In this document: piece after piece, positions 16,584 through 25,037 of the stretch
How the letters are laid out: each line of letters opens with the position of its first letter
How positions within the stretch are numbered: position 1 is the first letter of the stretch
Assembly: GCF_900102745.1 (NCBI RefSeq)
Contig: NZ_FMZF01000001.1
Location: 248,001 to 312,000 of the forward strand
Length of the DNA stretch: 64,000 bases
Reading direction: 5' to 3'
Origin: Geodermatophilus telluris
Lineage (GTDB): Bacteria; Actinomycetota; Actinomycetes; Mycobacteriales; Geodermatophilaceae
Translations under genes and position numbers: made by a program
Notes under the pieces: model-generated
The model's database searches: none
Told to the model about the DNA's origin: nothing
Seen by the model: only the letters and a program-made list of their open reading frames with translations

Positions 16584-17015
16584 GTGGACCAGCAGGTGCA
16601 CTTCGTGACGCTCGCGACCGCCGACCTCGACGCGGCGCGGCGGTTCTACGTCGAGGGCCTCGGCTGGACGCCGCTGCTCGACGTGCCCGGGGAGATCGTC
16701 TTCTTCCAGGTGGCGCCGGGCACGGTGCTGGCCTTCTTCGAGACGGCGCAGTTCGCCCGGGACCTCGGCACCGGCCCCGAGCGGCCGGCCGTCTCCGGCG
16801 TGACGCTGGCGCACAACGTGGGCGACCGGGACGCCGTCCGGGCGCTGGCCGACGCCATGGCCGCCGCCGGTGGCACGGTGCTCACCGCGCCGGAGGAGGG
16901 GGCCTTCGGCGGGGTGTTCCACGCGCTGGTGCGCGACCCCAACGGCGTCGTCTGGGAGGTCGCGCACAACCCCGGCTGGTCGGTCGACGCCGACGGCACC
17001 GTTCGGCTCGGCTAG
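16584..17015 (+). CDS. VOC/glyoxalase-fold protein
   Basis: A 143-residue vicinal-oxygen-chelate domain protein with two beta-alpha-beta-beta-beta units: VHFVTLATADLDAARRFYVEGLGW at the start and FHALVRDPNGVVWEVAHNPGW near the end. The metal ligands typical of active glyoxalases are partly present (an N-terminal His, a C-terminal Glu in WEVAHNP). The substrate is unknown. The start GTG 16584 follows GAGAGGAAG by six bases; the gene is 11 bases after rsgA, so it is the third gene of an aroA-rsgA-VOC operon. Confidence 0.88.
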   Translation: MDQQVHFVTLATADLDAARRFYVEGLGWTPLLDVPGEIVFFQVAPGTVLAFFETAQFARDLGTGPERPAVSGVTLAHNVGDRDAVRALADAMAAAGGTVLTAPEEGAFGGVFHALVRDPNGVVWEVAHNPGWSVDADGTVRLG

Positions 17016-17653
17016 CCGACGGCGCCCTGGCGACGGGCCCGGTCGAACAGCTCGTCCGCCATCGGCTCGTCGACCGCCTCGATGCGCAGGTCGTGGGTGT
17101 CCCCGGCGAAGGTGCCGTCGAGCGCCTCGGCCCACACGCAGACCCCGGTCCGCAGATCCAGGCGGACGAGGTGCGCGGTCGGGTACTCGACCCCCTCGGG
17201 CACGCTGCCCCACTCGAGCTCGTCGACCCGGCGGCTGCGCAGCAGCGGGCAGCACCCGCAGCGCGGCTCGTAGACGCCGGTCGGGACGACGAGCGCCTCC
17301 CACGCCGGGCGGCCGGCGTGCTCGACCTCCCGCAGGCCGTCGAGCTCCAGCGCCGCCCCCACCACCACTGCCCGCGTGTCGGGGTCCAGGCCGTCGGCGA
17401 GCTCCAGGGGCCGCAGCTCGGCGACCCACCGGTAGTCCTGCCACATCGGGTCGTGGTCGGCGCCGATCGCGCGGACGACGTCGAGCAGCCGTCCTGCGGC
17501 GTCCTCGACGCGCAGCAGGTCGGGCCGGCGGAGCCACGCCCGCACGGGCGCGGACCAGACGCGGTCGCGGCGCCGGCGCTCGGTGAACCGCAGCGTCGTC
17601 CACCGCCCGGGCGAGGAGCGGGCGAGCGCGCGGAAGGCGTCGGCGTCGGGCAC
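17012..17653 (-). CDS. Conserved hypothetical protein with a CGCC motif
   Basis: A 213-residue protein I do not recognise. It is rich in Arg, Asp and Trp (WTTLRFTERRR; DHDPMWQDYRWVAEL), without membrane segments. A cysteine cluster, YEPRCGCCPLLRSR near residues 130-143, could bind a metal or form a disulfide. Codon third positions are GC-rich, as in neighbours, supporting a real gene. GTG or ATG alternatives near 17653 exist; the chosen ATG gives MPDADAFRALARS. It overlaps the VOC gene tail-to-tail by four bases, and twin palindromic repeats lie directly upstream. Confidence 0.7.
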   Translation of the reverse strand: MPDADAFRALARSSPGRWTTLRFTERRRRDRVWSAPVRAWLRRPDLLRVEDAAGRLLDVVRAIGADHDPMWQDYRWVAELRPLELADGLDPDTRAVVVGAALELDGLREVEHAGRPAWEALVVPTGVYEPRCGCCPLLRSRRVDELEWGSVPEGVEYPTAHLVRLDLRTGVCVWAEALDGTFAGDTHDLRIEAVDEPMADELFDRARRQGAVG

Positions 17654-17696
17654 GCCCGGAGTGTGACCCCGCAGGCCGACACCTGTCCCGCGAGTG

Positions 17697-17732
17697 GTCG
17701 TGCTCTGCCCCGCCGGTGTGGGCAGAGCACGA
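17697..17732. repeat. Palindromic repeat, type B, copy 1
   Basis: TCGTGCTCTGCCC and GGGCAGAGCACGA are 13-bp perfect arms around CGCCGGTGT. The 36-base unit is repeated identically 65 bases downstream. Confidence 0.8.
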
Positions 17733-17761
17733 AGGAGAGGAGGCAGGTGCTCCTGTGGAGG

Positions 17762-17798
17762 GTCGTGCTCTGCCCCGCCGGTGTGGGCAGAGCACGAC
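17762..17798. repeat. Palindromic repeat, type B, copy 2
   Basis: Identical to copy 1 with one additional base pair (14-bp arms starting GTCGTGC and ending GCACGAC). It lies just downstream of the stop of the HTH gene at 17825 and may also act as its terminator. Confidence 0.8.
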
Positions 17799-17824
17799 CT
17801 GCCGCGGGGAGGTGTCCGGTCTAG

Positions 17825-18361
17825 CTAGACGTCGACCCAGCCGCCGGAGCGCCAGTACAGGCCCGCGGAGCGGCTGAGCAGCCCCTCGTCCACCAGGTAC
17901 CGGCGCAGCGCCGCGGTGTCGGGGTGCCAGACGGCCAGCAGGGCGTTGACCTCCCGCTCGGGATAGCGGACGCCGGCGTCGAACACCCGCACCAGGTGCT
18001 CGAGCACCACCCGCCGCTTGCTCTGCTGCGCGGGGATGGACACCAGCCGCCCGTCGCGGACGAACGCGGCCAGGACCGCCGACTCGGCGGGGTCCTCCGA
18101 CAGCGGCTCGGGCGCCGGGGCGGCCTCCGCGGCGGCGCGGGCGGCGGCGCCGAAGCGGTCGGTGAGCAGCTCGAGCCCGTGCCCCTCCCGGCGCACGAGG
18201 CCGCCGCGCGCGAGCCGGCGGGCGGCCAGCGCGACGTCCTTGAGCTCCAGCCCGGCCGCCGCGGCGACCTCCTCGATCGTCGCCGCGCCGAGCGCCAGGG
18301 CCGCCACCACCCTCAGCCGGGTGGGGTCGGCCAGCAGTCCCACGATCCTCGCCGCCTCCAC
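17825..18361 (-). CDS. ArsR-like HTH protein with C-terminal DUF2087 domain
   Basis: A 178-residue predicted regulator. The N-terminal 70 residues form a winged helix of ArsR type (VGLLADPTRLRVVAALAL, TIEEVAAAAGLELKDVALAARRL, GGLVRREG). The C-terminal 85 residues match the DUF2087 pattern: DGRLVSIPAQQSKRRVVLEHL, FDAGVRYPEREVNALL and DTAALRRYLVDEGLLSR. GTG 18361 was chosen because it begins right at the winged helix; the open frame extends far upstream without coding character. It is divergent from the DUF2795 gene at 18416. The ligand and targets are unknown. Confidence 0.82.
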   Translation of the reverse strand: MEAARIVGLLADPTRLRVVAALALGAATIEEVAAAAGLELKDVALAARRLARGGLVRREGHGLELLTDRFGAAARAAAEAAPAPEPLSEDPAESAVLAAFVRDGRLVSIPAQQSKRRVVLEHLVRVFDAGVRYPEREVNALLAVWHPDTAALRRYLVDEGLLSRSAGLYWRSGGWVDV

Positions 18362-18415
18362 CCCCGCGACGGTATCCGCGCATCGACCTGCGCGGGCGGG
18401 GGTAGGCGGGATCGC

Positions 18416-18592
18416 ATGGTGAGCCCCATCGACATCCAGAAGGCCCTCAAGGGCATGGACTACCCGGCGACCAAGGAGCAGATCCTCGAGCAGGCGAAGG
18501 GCAGCGACAAGGAGGTGCTCGACGCGCTGCAGAAGATCGACGACCGCGAGTACGAGGGCCCCAGCGGCGTGAGCGCCGCGGTGTTCGACTGA
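18416..18592 (+). CDS. DUF2795 family small protein
   Basis: A 58-residue protein matching the actinobacterial DUF2795 pattern: [21 protein letters not shown], then [23 protein letters not shown]. It is predicted to be a soluble helical protein of unknown function. The upstream ribosome binding site is weak (GGCGGG). It lies between a divergent HTH regulator and hisN in the same direction; the gap to hisN is 22 bases, so the two may be co-transcribed. Confidence 0.85.
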   Translation: MVSPIDIQKALKGMDYPATKEQILEQAKGSDKEVLDALQKIDDREYEGPSGVSAAVFD

Positions 18593-18614
18593 CGTCCCGC
18601 TAGGTTCGGTGCCC

Positions 18615-19424
18615 ATGACACCGGGCCGGGACTTCACGGGGGACATGCACCTGGCGCACGTGCTGGCCGACCAGGCGGACTCCATCAGCATGGACCGCTT
18701 CAAGGCCCTCGACCTCACCGTCGAGACCAAGCCGGACCTCACGCCGGTCACCGACGCCGACCGCGCCGTCGAGGAGCAGCTGCGGATCACCCTCGCCCGG
18801 GCCCGCACCCGCGACGCCGTGCTCGGCGAGGAGTTCGGCGTCACCGGCCACGGCCCGCGGCGCTGGGTGCTCGACCCGATCGACGGGACGAAGAACTTCG
18901 TCCGCGGCGTGCCGGTCTGGGCCACGCTCATCGCCCTGTTCGACGGCGACGAGGCGGTCGTCGGCCTGGTCTCGGCCCCGGCGCTCAACCGGCGCTGGTG
19001 GGCGGCCAAGGACGTCGGCGCCTGGACCGGACGGCGGCTGGAGTCGGCCACCCGCTGCCGGGTCTCGGGCGTCTCCGAGCTCGGCGACGCGAGCCTGTCG
19101 TTCTCCAGTCTGTCCGGCTGGGAGGAGCGCGGCGTGCTCGACGGCTTCCTCGACCTCACCCGGACGGTCTGGCGCACCCGCGGCTACGGCGACTTCTGGA
19201 GCTACGTGCTCCTGGCCGAGGGCGCGGTGGACGTCGCCTGCGAGCCCGAGGTGTCGCTGTGGGACCTCGCCGCGCTCGACGTCATCGTCCGCGAGGCCGG
19301 CGGCCGGTTCACCGACCTCTCCGGCGCCCCGGGACCGGCCGGCGGCAGCGCCCTGGCCACCAACGGCCACCTGCACGACGCCGCGCTGGCGCACCTGCGC
19401 CTGCCGCCGGACGACGCGGCCTGA
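18615..19424 (+). CDS. hisN: Histidinol-phosphatase, inositol-monophosphatase family
   Basis: A 269-residue Mg-dependent phosphatase. The metal-binding signatures are GEEFG (E near residue 72), DPIDGTKNF near 89-97 and [15 protein letters not shown] near 214-228. The length and the phrase [14 protein letters not shown] fit the HisN subgroup, which removes phosphate from histidinol phosphate in histidine synthesis. A general inositol monophosphatase cannot be excluded. ATG 18615 is preferred; GTG 18609 is two codons upstream. The stop codon lies within a 12-bp tandem repeat that supplies further in-frame TGA codons. Confidence 0.9.
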   Translation: MTPGRDFTGDMHLAHVLADQADSISMDRFKALDLTVETKPDLTPVTDADRAVEEQLRITLARARTRDAVLGEEFGVTGHGPRRWVLDPIDGTKNFVRGVPVWATLIALFDGDEAVVGLVSAPALNRRWWAAKDVGAWTGRRLESATRCRVSGVSELGDASLSFSSLSGWEERGVLDGFLDLTRTVWRTRGYGDFWSYVLLAEGAVDVACEPEVSLWDLAALDVIVREAGGRFTDLSGAPGPAGGSALATNGHLHDAALAHLRLPPDDAA

Positions 19425-19465
19425 GACACGGCCTGAGAGACGGCCTGAGAGACGACCTGAGAGAT
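19418..19465 (+). repeat. Four tandem 12-bp repeats at the hisN 3' end
   Basis: The unit GGCCTGAGAGAC occurs four times with small changes (19418, 19430, 19442, 19454). Each copy carries a TGA in the hisN frame, so hisN ends in a string of four stops. The repeats run into the terminator at 19469. Confidence 0.85.
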
Positions 19466-19468
19466 GAC

Positions 19469-19502
19469 GGCGGCCCCTCCCCGGACCCGGGGAGGGGCCG
19501 CC
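19469..19502. terminator. Strong terminator hairpin after hisN
   Basis: GGCGGCCCCTCCCC (19469-19482) pairs perfectly with GGGGAGGGGCCGCC (19489-19502) around a six-base loop. It lies between convergent genes. Confidence 0.85.
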
Positions 19503-19517
19503 GCCGGGTGCCGGGGA

Positions 19518-19694
19518 CTACGGGCGGGGACCGCCGGCGCCGCGGCCACCGGAGAACCGGCGGCGGACGTCGTCGATCCGCGCCTTGTTCTTCGGGTCCC
19601 TCGCCGCCTGCTGGGCCTTCTCCGACACCTGCCGGAGCACCTGCTGGCCCTTGGGACTGCGGGCGATCTGCGCCACCTTGTCGAACAGCGCCAC
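19518..19694 (-). CDS. Small basic hypothetical protein
   Basis: A 58-residue, lysine/arginine-rich helical protein (VAQIARSPKGQQVLRQVSEKA, then RDPKNKARIDDVRRRFSGG) with a glycine-rich tail. GTG 19694 has GGGAGG seven bases upstream, supporting a real gene. I do not recognise a named family. It is separated from the xylulokinase-like gene by 50 bases on the same strand and could be co-transcribed with it. Confidence 0.7.
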   Translation of the reverse strand: MALFDKVAQIARSPKGQQVLRQVSEKAQQAARDPKNKARIDDVRRRFSGGRGAGGPRP

Positions 19695-19744
19695 GGGGCG
19701 TCCTCCCTTCCGAGGTGGGGTCCGCACCGGACCCCGCTGCCCCG

Positions 19745-21109
19745 TCAACGGCCCTCGCGGCCGCGCCGTTCCGAGGGCGCGACCGGCGGCTCCGGCGTCC
19801 GCCGGGGTTCCACCGGGGTGCCGGCCCCCCGCCCGGCCAGCACCGCCGCGCCGACCGCGGACGCGCTGCGCAGCGGCAGGTACGTCACCGGGCGGCCGAG
19901 CGCGTCGGCCAGACCCTGCCGGACCAGCGGCGAGCGGCCGCCGCCACCGGTGAGCACGACGGGTCCCCCGCCCGGGCCGCCGAGCAGGTCGACGGCGGCC
20001 GCGGCCGCCGCGAGGACCCCCTCGACGGCGGCGCGGGCGAGGTCGGCGCGGGTGGTCGCGGCCGTCATCCCGGTCCAGCCGGCCCGGTCGTCGGGCCCGG
20101 CCACGCCGCCGCGCTCGCCGGTGAGGAACGGCGCGAACACCGCTCCCCCGGCGCCGGGCGGCGACTGCGCGGCCAGGTCGAACAGCTCCCCCGGTGCCAC
20201 GCCGAGGACGCCGGCCGCCCACGTCCACGCCGACCCGCCGTTCTGCAGCGCGGCCATGGCGTACCAGCCCCCGCCGGTGTCGGCGTAGGCGTGCACCGGC
20301 GGGTCGTCGGCCGGGGCCGGCACCCGGCCCGGCCGCAGCACCTGCACGCCGGTGCCGAGGTTGACCAGCAGCCCGTCGGCCACCCCCGCGGCCAGGAGCG
20401 CCAGCGGGGTGTCCGCGCCGCCGACGACGACCGGCACCTCCGCCCCGTCCAGTGCGGTGACGCCGGCGACCTCCGCCGACGACCGCACCCCGGGCAGCAG
20501 GTCCGCGGGCACCCCGGCGGCGGCGCGCGCGGCCGCGGACCACCCGTCGGCGACGACGTCCCACAGCAGGGTGGCCGAGGCGTCGCTGCGGTCGGTGACC
20601 CGCGGGTCGGTGCCGGGCAGCAGGGTGGCGCGCAGCGCGTCCTTGGGCAGCAGCACCGCCGCCGCGCGGGCCACCAGCCCCGGCTCGTGGGCAGCCAGCC
20701 AGGCGAGCACCGGCCCGGTCATCCCGGGCACCAGCGGGTTGGCCAGCGCGGCCCGGTCCGTCGCCGGCAGGGCGCGCCACCGGGCGACCTCGCCGGCGGC
20801 CCGGCGGTCGGGCCACAGCACCGCCGGGGCCAGGGCCGCGCCCGCGCCGTCGACGAGCACCGCGCCGTGCATCTGCCCGGACAGGCCCAGCGCGGCCACC
20901 GGCCGGCCGCCCAGCGCCGGCAGCAGCCGGGCGAGGGCGTCGTCGAGCGCCTGCCGCCACGTGGCGACGGCGCACTCGGCCCGGTCGGGCGCCGGGCGCT
21001 CGACGGCGTAGCCGGCCTCGGTCTCGGCGACGACGCGGCCGCCGTCGTCCAGCGCCACGACCTTGAGCCCGCTGGTGCCCAGGTCGGCCCCGAGCAGGAC
21101 GCCGCTCAC
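19745..21109 (-). CDS. xylB: Xylulokinase-like FGGY carbohydrate kinase
   Basis: A 454-residue FGGY-family sugar kinase, probably phosphorylating xylulose or a related sugar with ATP. The N-terminal phosphate loop is GADLGTSGLKVVALDD; GLSGQMHGAVLVD and PAVLWPDRRA are typical of xylulokinases; the C-terminal half has the NLGTGVQVL loop and VLTGGGGRSPLVRQGLAD (adenosine motif). The GTG start overlaps the XdhC-like stop by four bases, making it the last gene of a four-gene operon with an aldo/keto reductase and hydrolase. Substrate specificity is inferred only from motifs. Confidence 0.88.
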   Translation of the reverse strand: MSGVLLGADLGTSGLKVVALDDGGRVVAETEAGYAVERPAPDRAECAVATWRQALDDALARLLPALGGRPVAALGLSGQMHGAVLVDGAGAALAPAVLWPDRRAAGEVARWRALPATDRAALANPLVPGMTGPVLAWLAAHEPGLVARAAAVLLPKDALRATLLPGTDPRVTDRSDASATLLWDVVADGWSAAARAAAGVPADLLPGVRSSAEVAGVTALDGAEVPVVVGGADTPLALLAAGVADGLLVNLGTGVQVLRPGRVPAPADDPPVHAYADTGGGWYAMAALQNGGSAWTWAAGVLGVAPGELFDLAAQSPPGAGGAVFAPFLTGERGGVAGPDDRAGWTGMTAATTRADLARAAVEGVLAAAAAAVDLLGGPGGGPVVLTGGGGRSPLVRQGLADALGRPVTYLPLRSASAVGAAVLAGRGAGTPVEPRRTPEPPVAPSERRGREGR

Positions 21110-21612
21110 CGGGGCCGGTGCTCCGTCCCGCCGCCGCGGCCGTTGCGGTCGGCGAGCAGCCCGGCCAGCGTGCTCAGCGCGATCTCGGCCGGGGTGCGGG
21201 AGCCGATGTCGAGCCCGATCGGCCGGTGCACGCGGGCGACCTCCTCCGGCGGGACGCCGAGCGCGGCCAGCGCGGCCACGTGCGGGCCCTCGTGCCGCGG
21301 GTTGCCCAGGACGCCGACCCAGCGCACCCGGCGGGCCAGCGCGTCGCGCAGCACCTCGCCGAGCTCGGGCCGGTGGTGGTCGGTGACCACGACGTCGGCG
21401 TCGGAGAGGTCCTCGGTGAGGTCGTCGAGGGCGACGACGCCGGCACCGCGGGCCGGGTCGGGGTCGAGCAGCACCGTGTGGAAGCCGAGCTCGGGCGCCC
21501 AGCGCTGCAGCACCGCGGCCACCGGCGAGTCGAAGACGGCCACCAGCACCCGGCCGGTGGCGGCCGGCGCCGCGGCGCCGTGCGCGACGCCGCAGTTCGG
21601 GTCGGGGGTCAC
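21106..21612 (-). CDS. XdhC-like Rossmann-domain protein (C-terminal domain only)
   Basis: A 168-residue protein corresponding to the C-terminal NAD-binding-like half of XdhC/CoxI molybdoenzyme maturation proteins: VLVAVFDSPVAAVLQRWAP, VVVTDHHRPE, RRVRWVGVLGNPRHEGP and VARVHRPIGLDIGSRTPAEIALS. The usual N-terminal XdhC_CoxI domain is absent, and no molybdoenzyme gene is nearby. GTG 21612 overlaps the preceding hydrolase stop by four bases. In this operon it may serve a redox role unrelated to xanthine dehydrogenase; that is inference. Confidence 0.85.
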   Translation of the reverse strand: MTPDPNCGVAHGAAAPAATGRVLVAVFDSPVAAVLQRWAPELGFHTVLLDPDPARGAGVVALDDLTEDLSDADVVVTDHHRPELGEVLRDALARRVRWVGVLGNPRHEGPHVAALAALGVPPEEVARVHRPIGLDIGSRTPAEIALSTLAGLLADRNGRGGGTEHRPR

Positions 21613-22397
21613 CGGTCCTCCTCGAGGTGGCCGACCAGCGCCGCGGCGAAGGCCGGTGCCCGGAGCGCGGTCGCGTGGTCGCCGGGGACGACGACCACGC
21701 GGGCGCGCGGGATGGCCGCGGCGAGCACCTCGGGGCGGGCCGCCAGCGGGTCGGCGTCGCCGGCGAGGACGAGCGTGGGCGCGGTGACCGCCGCCAGGTC
21801 GGCGTGCCGGGTGTGCACCGCCCGGGCGTGCGCGGCGAGGGCGCGCCGGTCGGCGGCGAGGGCGTCGGCCAGCCGGCGGTAGGGGGCGGTCACCGGATCG
21901 CGCACGTCGGCGACGTCGGCCGCCTCGAACGCGGCGGCCAGCCCGGCCATGAGGACGCGGTGGCGCTCGGCACCCCACGGCTCGACCAGGGCGGCGCCGG
22001 CCCCGCAGACCACCAGCCGGCGCACCCGGCGGTCGGCGGCCGCGGTCAGCAGCGCGACCGTCGCGCCCATCGAGAAGCCGGCCAGGTCGAACGAGTCGTG
22101 CCCGAGCGCGTCGGCCACCCGGCGCAGGTCGTCGGCCATCCGGAGCTCGCCGTAGGCGCCCGGGTCGTGCGGCTTGTCCGACCGGCCGTGCCCGCGGGCG
22201 TCGACCCCCACGACCTCCCGCCCGGCCGACAGGAGGGCCGCCAGGACGCCGGTGCCCACCCAGTTGAGCCGGGTGTCGGCGACGAAGCCGTGCTGCAGGT
22301 ACACCGGCGGCCGGTCGCCCGGGGCGCCCCACCGGTGCACGGCCACCTCGACGCCGTCGGCGCCGGGCACCCGCTGCCGCGTGGCGGGCACGGTCAC
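21609..22397 (-). CDS. Alpha/beta hydrolase
   Basis: A 262-residue alpha/beta-fold hydrolase. Signatures are [11 protein letters not shown] (oxyanion loop), [13 protein letters not shown], the nucleophile elbow GFSMGA near residue 108, the acid region [11 protein letters not shown] and a late His in VPGDHATAL. There is no signal peptide. It is the second gene of a four-gene operon with 4-base overlaps at both ends (22394-22397 and 21609-21612). Substrate unknown. Confidence 0.88.
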   Translation of the reverse strand: MTVPATRQRVPGADGVEVAVHRWGAPGDRPPVYLQHGFVADTRLNWVGTGVLAALLSAGREVVGVDARGHGRSDKPHDPGAYGELRMADDLRRVADALGHDSFDLAGFSMGATVALLTAAADRRVRRLVVCGAGAALVEPWGAERHRVLMAGLAAAFEAADVADVRDPVTAPYRRLADALAADRRALAAHARAVHTRHADLAAVTAPTLVLAGDADPLAARPEVLAAAIPRARVVVVPGDHATALRAPAFAAALVGHLEEDR

Positions 22398-23404
22398 GCG
22401 GCGCGCTCCGGGCTGTCGCCGTAGGCGTAGGAGGAGTCGACGTACCGGCCGCCCTGCGCGACCCCGGGTGGGGCGATCTCGCCCAGCCGCGCGAGGTCCT
22501 CGCCGGTCAGCGCGACGGCGGCGGCCGCGACGTTCTCCTCCAGGTAGGCGCGCCGCTTGGTGCCGGGGATGGGGACGACGTCGTCGCCCTGGGCGAGCAC
22601 CCAGGCCAGCGCCAGCTGTCCGGGCGTGCAGCCGCGCTCCTCCGCCATCGCGCGGACGGCGTCGACCAGCCGCAGGTTGGCCGCGAAGGCCTCGCCGGTG
22701 AAGCGGGGGTGGCCGCGGCGCCAGTCGTCCTCGGCGAAGTCGTCGGGGCTGCGGACGGCCCCGGTGAGGAAGCCCCGGCCCAGCGGGCTGAACGGCACGA
22801 TGCCGATCCCGTGCTCGCGGGCCACGCCGAGCACCTCCGCCTCGAGGTCGCGGGTCCACAGCGACCACTCGCTCTGCAGCGCGGCGATCGGGTGGACGGT
22901 GACGGCGCGGCGGATCGAGGCGGCCGACGCCTCGGACAGCCCGAGGTGGCGGACCTTGCCCTGCTGCACGAGCTCGGCCATCGCGCCGACGGTGTCCTCG
23001 ATCGGCACCCGCGGGTCCACCCGGTGCTGGTAGTAGAGGTCGATGACGTCGACGCGCAGCCGGCGGAGGCTGGCCTCGGCGCGGGCCCGCACGTTCTCCG
23101 GGCGCCCGTCGATGTCCATGCCGCCGCGGTCGTTGCGCGACAGCGAGAACTTGGTGGCCAGCTGCACCTCGTCGCGCCGGCCGCGGATCGCCTCCCCGAC
23201 GAGCTCCTCGTTGTGCCCGTCGCCGTAGACGTCGGAGGTGTCGAGGAAGGTGACGCCGAGGTCGAGCGCGCGGTGGACGGTGGCGAGGGACTCGTCGCGG
23301 TCGGCGGTGCCGTACATCTGGCTCATGCCCATGCAGCCGAGGCCGAGGGCGGAGACGGTCGGGCCGTTCCGGCCGAGCGTGCGGGTACCGACGGGGGAGG
23401 TCAT
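22394..23404 (-). CDS. Aldo/keto reductase
   Basis: A 336-residue NADPH-dependent oxidoreductase of the AKR superfamily. The catalytic tetrad is visible: Asp and Tyr in [11 protein letters not shown] (about 50-60), Lys in LATKFSLS and His in LYYQHRVDP. The opening [21 protein letters not shown] is typical of the YghZ/AKR13-like group, and the cofactor region is [19 protein letters not shown] 23404 is the first gene of a minus-strand operon whose four genes overlap by four bases each. A shared role with the sugar kinase is plausible but unproven. Confidence 0.92.
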   Translation of the reverse strand: MTSPVGTRTLGRNGPTVSALGLGCMGMSQMYGTADRDESLATVHRALDLGVTFLDTSDVYGDGHNEELVGEAIRGRRDEVQLATKFSLSRNDRGGMDIDGRPENVRARAEASLRRLRVDVIDLYYQHRVDPRVPIEDTVGAMAELVQQGKVRHLGLSEASAASIRRAVTVHPIAALQSEWSLWTRDLEAEVLGVAREHGIGIVPFSPLGRGFLTGAVRSPDDFAEDDWRRGHPRFTGEAFAANLRLVDAVRAMAEERGCTPGQLALAWVLAQGDDVVPIPGTKRRAYLEENVAAAAVALTGEDLARLGEIAPPGVAQGGRYVDSSYAYGDSPERAA

Positions 23405-23500
23405 GCCCGCATCCTCGTCCGGGCGCGCGCGGCCCCGCCACCGCCGTTTCCGGGCGGGGAGGCCGGGTAGCCGCCGGGGCAGCGATCCCCGGGAGGACCC

Positions 23501-24094
23501 ATGAGCGCGCGCCCCGCCCGCCGCACCGCCCGACTGCTCGGCCTGGCCAGTCTCGGCCTCGGCACCTCGATGCTGGTCTCCCCCGCGGGCGTCGCCCGGT
23601 TCGCCGGCGTCGACGACTCCCCCGCGGCGGTGCCGGTCATCACCGCCGTCGGCGCCCGGGAGCTGGCGCAGGCGGCCGGCCTGCTCGCCGGGCGGCCCGG
23701 CTGGGCGTGGACGCGCGTCCTGGGCGACGCGGTCGACCTGACCGTCATGGGCGTCGCGCTGTCGAGCCGCCGCGGCCGGCGGCACGAGCGGCTGCGGACC
23801 GTCACGGCCGGCGCCGTGGCCCTGGCGGCGCTGGACCTGCTGACCGCGCTCCGCTCGCTGGGTCGGGGGACGCCGCCCGCCCCGACCCCGGTGCGGCGGC
23901 CGACGACGGGGCTGGTCGCGCCCCTGGTCGACGTCCGCCCCGCGCTCGCCGGGGAGCCCCGGCCGCCGCTGCGCACGCCGCCGGCAGCCGCGACCTCGGA
24001 CGCCGCCGCGGCGGGGGCCGCCGCACCGCAGCCCGGGGATCCCGGCGTCACCGTGTCCGACGTCGCCGCGGCGCGGATGCCCGACGCCCCGTAG
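23501..24094 (+). CDS. Membrane protein of unknown function
   Basis: A 197-residue protein with an N-terminal membrane part of three to four short hydrophobic segments ([17 protein letters not shown] near residues 9-25, others near 42-60, 70-84 and 98-112) and a proline/alanine-rich, probably disordered C-terminal tail from about residue 125. ATG 23501 has GGGAGG seven bases upstream. It is divergent from the aldo/keto reductase operon with a 96-base gap. I cannot assign a function. Confidence 0.75.
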   Translation: MSARPARRTARLLGLASLGLGTSMLVSPAGVARFAGVDDSPAAVPVITAVGARELAQAAGLLAGRPGWAWTRVLGDAVDLTVMGVALSSRRGRRHERLRTVTAGAVALAALDLLTALRSLGRGTPPAPTPVRRPTTGLVAPLVDVRPALAGEPRPPLRTPPAAATSDAAAAGAAAPQPGDPGVTVSDVAAARMPDAP

Positions 24095-24136
24095 CCGCGC
24101 GGCGCCGCGCCGGGCGGTACGGCCCGGCCCTGCCGG

Positions 24137-24946
24137 TCAGGCCAGGAACGCCTCGACCACCGACGCCAGCTCCGGGGCGGCGGCCACGTCGTAGTGCGTG
24201 CGCCCGGGGAGCACCGCCAGCCGTGAGGCCGACCGCCCCGACCCGTCCCACCCGGCGTCGCGCAGACCGCCGCCGAGCAGGGCGTAGAAGTCCGCGGCGT
24301 GCGACGGCGGGATGCCGTCGGCGTCGGCGTACACCAGCTGGACCGGCGCGGTCAGCCCCCGGACCTCCTCGGTCCAGTCGTAGTCGCCGCGCAGCAGGTC
24401 CCCGGTCTTGTCCATCAGCGCGGGGAAGGCGTCGACGTCGGGCGCCACGGCGGCGTAGGCGGCGTACATCGGCGTCTGCCGCATCCCCTCGAACCCGGCG
24501 CTGCCGACCTCCGCCATGCCGGCCAGCACCTCGGGGAACCAGCCGTCCCGCCGGCACGGCGCCGAGACGAGGACCAGCCGCCGCACCGCGCCGGGGTGCC
24601 GGATGGCGGTGCGCAGGGCCACCCCGCCGCCGAGCGAGTAGCCCAGCAGGTCGACCGGGCCCAGGCCGAGGTGCGCCACCACGGCGGCGACGTCGTCGGC
24701 CAGCGCGTCCCAGGAGAAGGGCCGGTCGACGTCGGCGGTGCGCCCGTGCCCCTGCGGCTCGACGGCGACCACCCGCCGGTGCGCGGCCAGCTGCTCCAGG
24801 AGCCCGCCCCACGCCTCGACCACCCCGAAGCCGCCGTGCAGCGCGACCAGCGGCGTGCCGCCCTCGCCCAGGCTGCGCCAGTACGCCCGCACGCCACCGG
24901 TCGCCGGTGCGTATCCCTCGTCGACCCGCAGGTCCGTCGTCGTCAC
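24137..24946 (-). CDS. Alpha/beta hydrolase
   Basis: About 269 residues with the alpha/beta hydrolase signatures PLVALHGGFGVVEAW, VAVEPQGHGRTADV, nucleophile elbow GYSLGG near residue 96, the acid in LVYADADGIP and a terminal His in LPGRTHYDVA. It resembles peroxidase-fold esterases such as YcjY or haloperoxidase relatives. GTG 24946 and ATG 24979 are both possible starts, neither with a convincing ribosome binding site. It is divergent from cbs (25038), so the two share a short control region. Confidence 0.85.
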   Translation of the reverse strand: MTTTDLRVDEGYAPATGGVRAYWRSLGEGGTPLVALHGGFGVVEAWGGLLEQLAAHRRVVAVEPQGHGRTADVDRPFSWDALADDVAAVVAHLGLGPVDLLGYSLGGGVALRTAIRHPGAVRRLVLVSAPCRRDGWFPEVLAGMAEVGSAGFEGMRQTPMYAAYAAVAPDVDAFPALMDKTGDLLRGDYDWTEEVRGLTAPVQLVYADADGIPPSHAADFYALLGGGLRDAGWDGSGRSASRLAVLPGRTHYDVAAAPELASVVEAFLA

Positions 24947-25037
24947 GAGGGGTGGACCGCTGGGGAGCCCCGGACTCATCGGGGTGGTGGGATGGAGGCA
25001 GCGCACCCGCCCCGGGTGCTCGTGCGAGGAGGTCCGC

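Noticed and set aside
17697-17798. Possible CRISPR array from repeated palindromes
   Set aside because: Only two copies with one 29-base spacer-like gap and long perfect palindromic arms; no cas genes anywhere in the window.
17825-19177. 450-residue frame ending as the HTH/DUF2087 protein
   Set aside because: The upstream part is antisense to DUF2795 and hisN; the protein proper starts at GTG 18361.
24097-24110. GCGCGGCGCCGCGC palindrome as a terminator
   Set aside because: It is a loopless 14-bp palindrome in very GC-rich DNA with no T-run, and such sequences are common by chance here.
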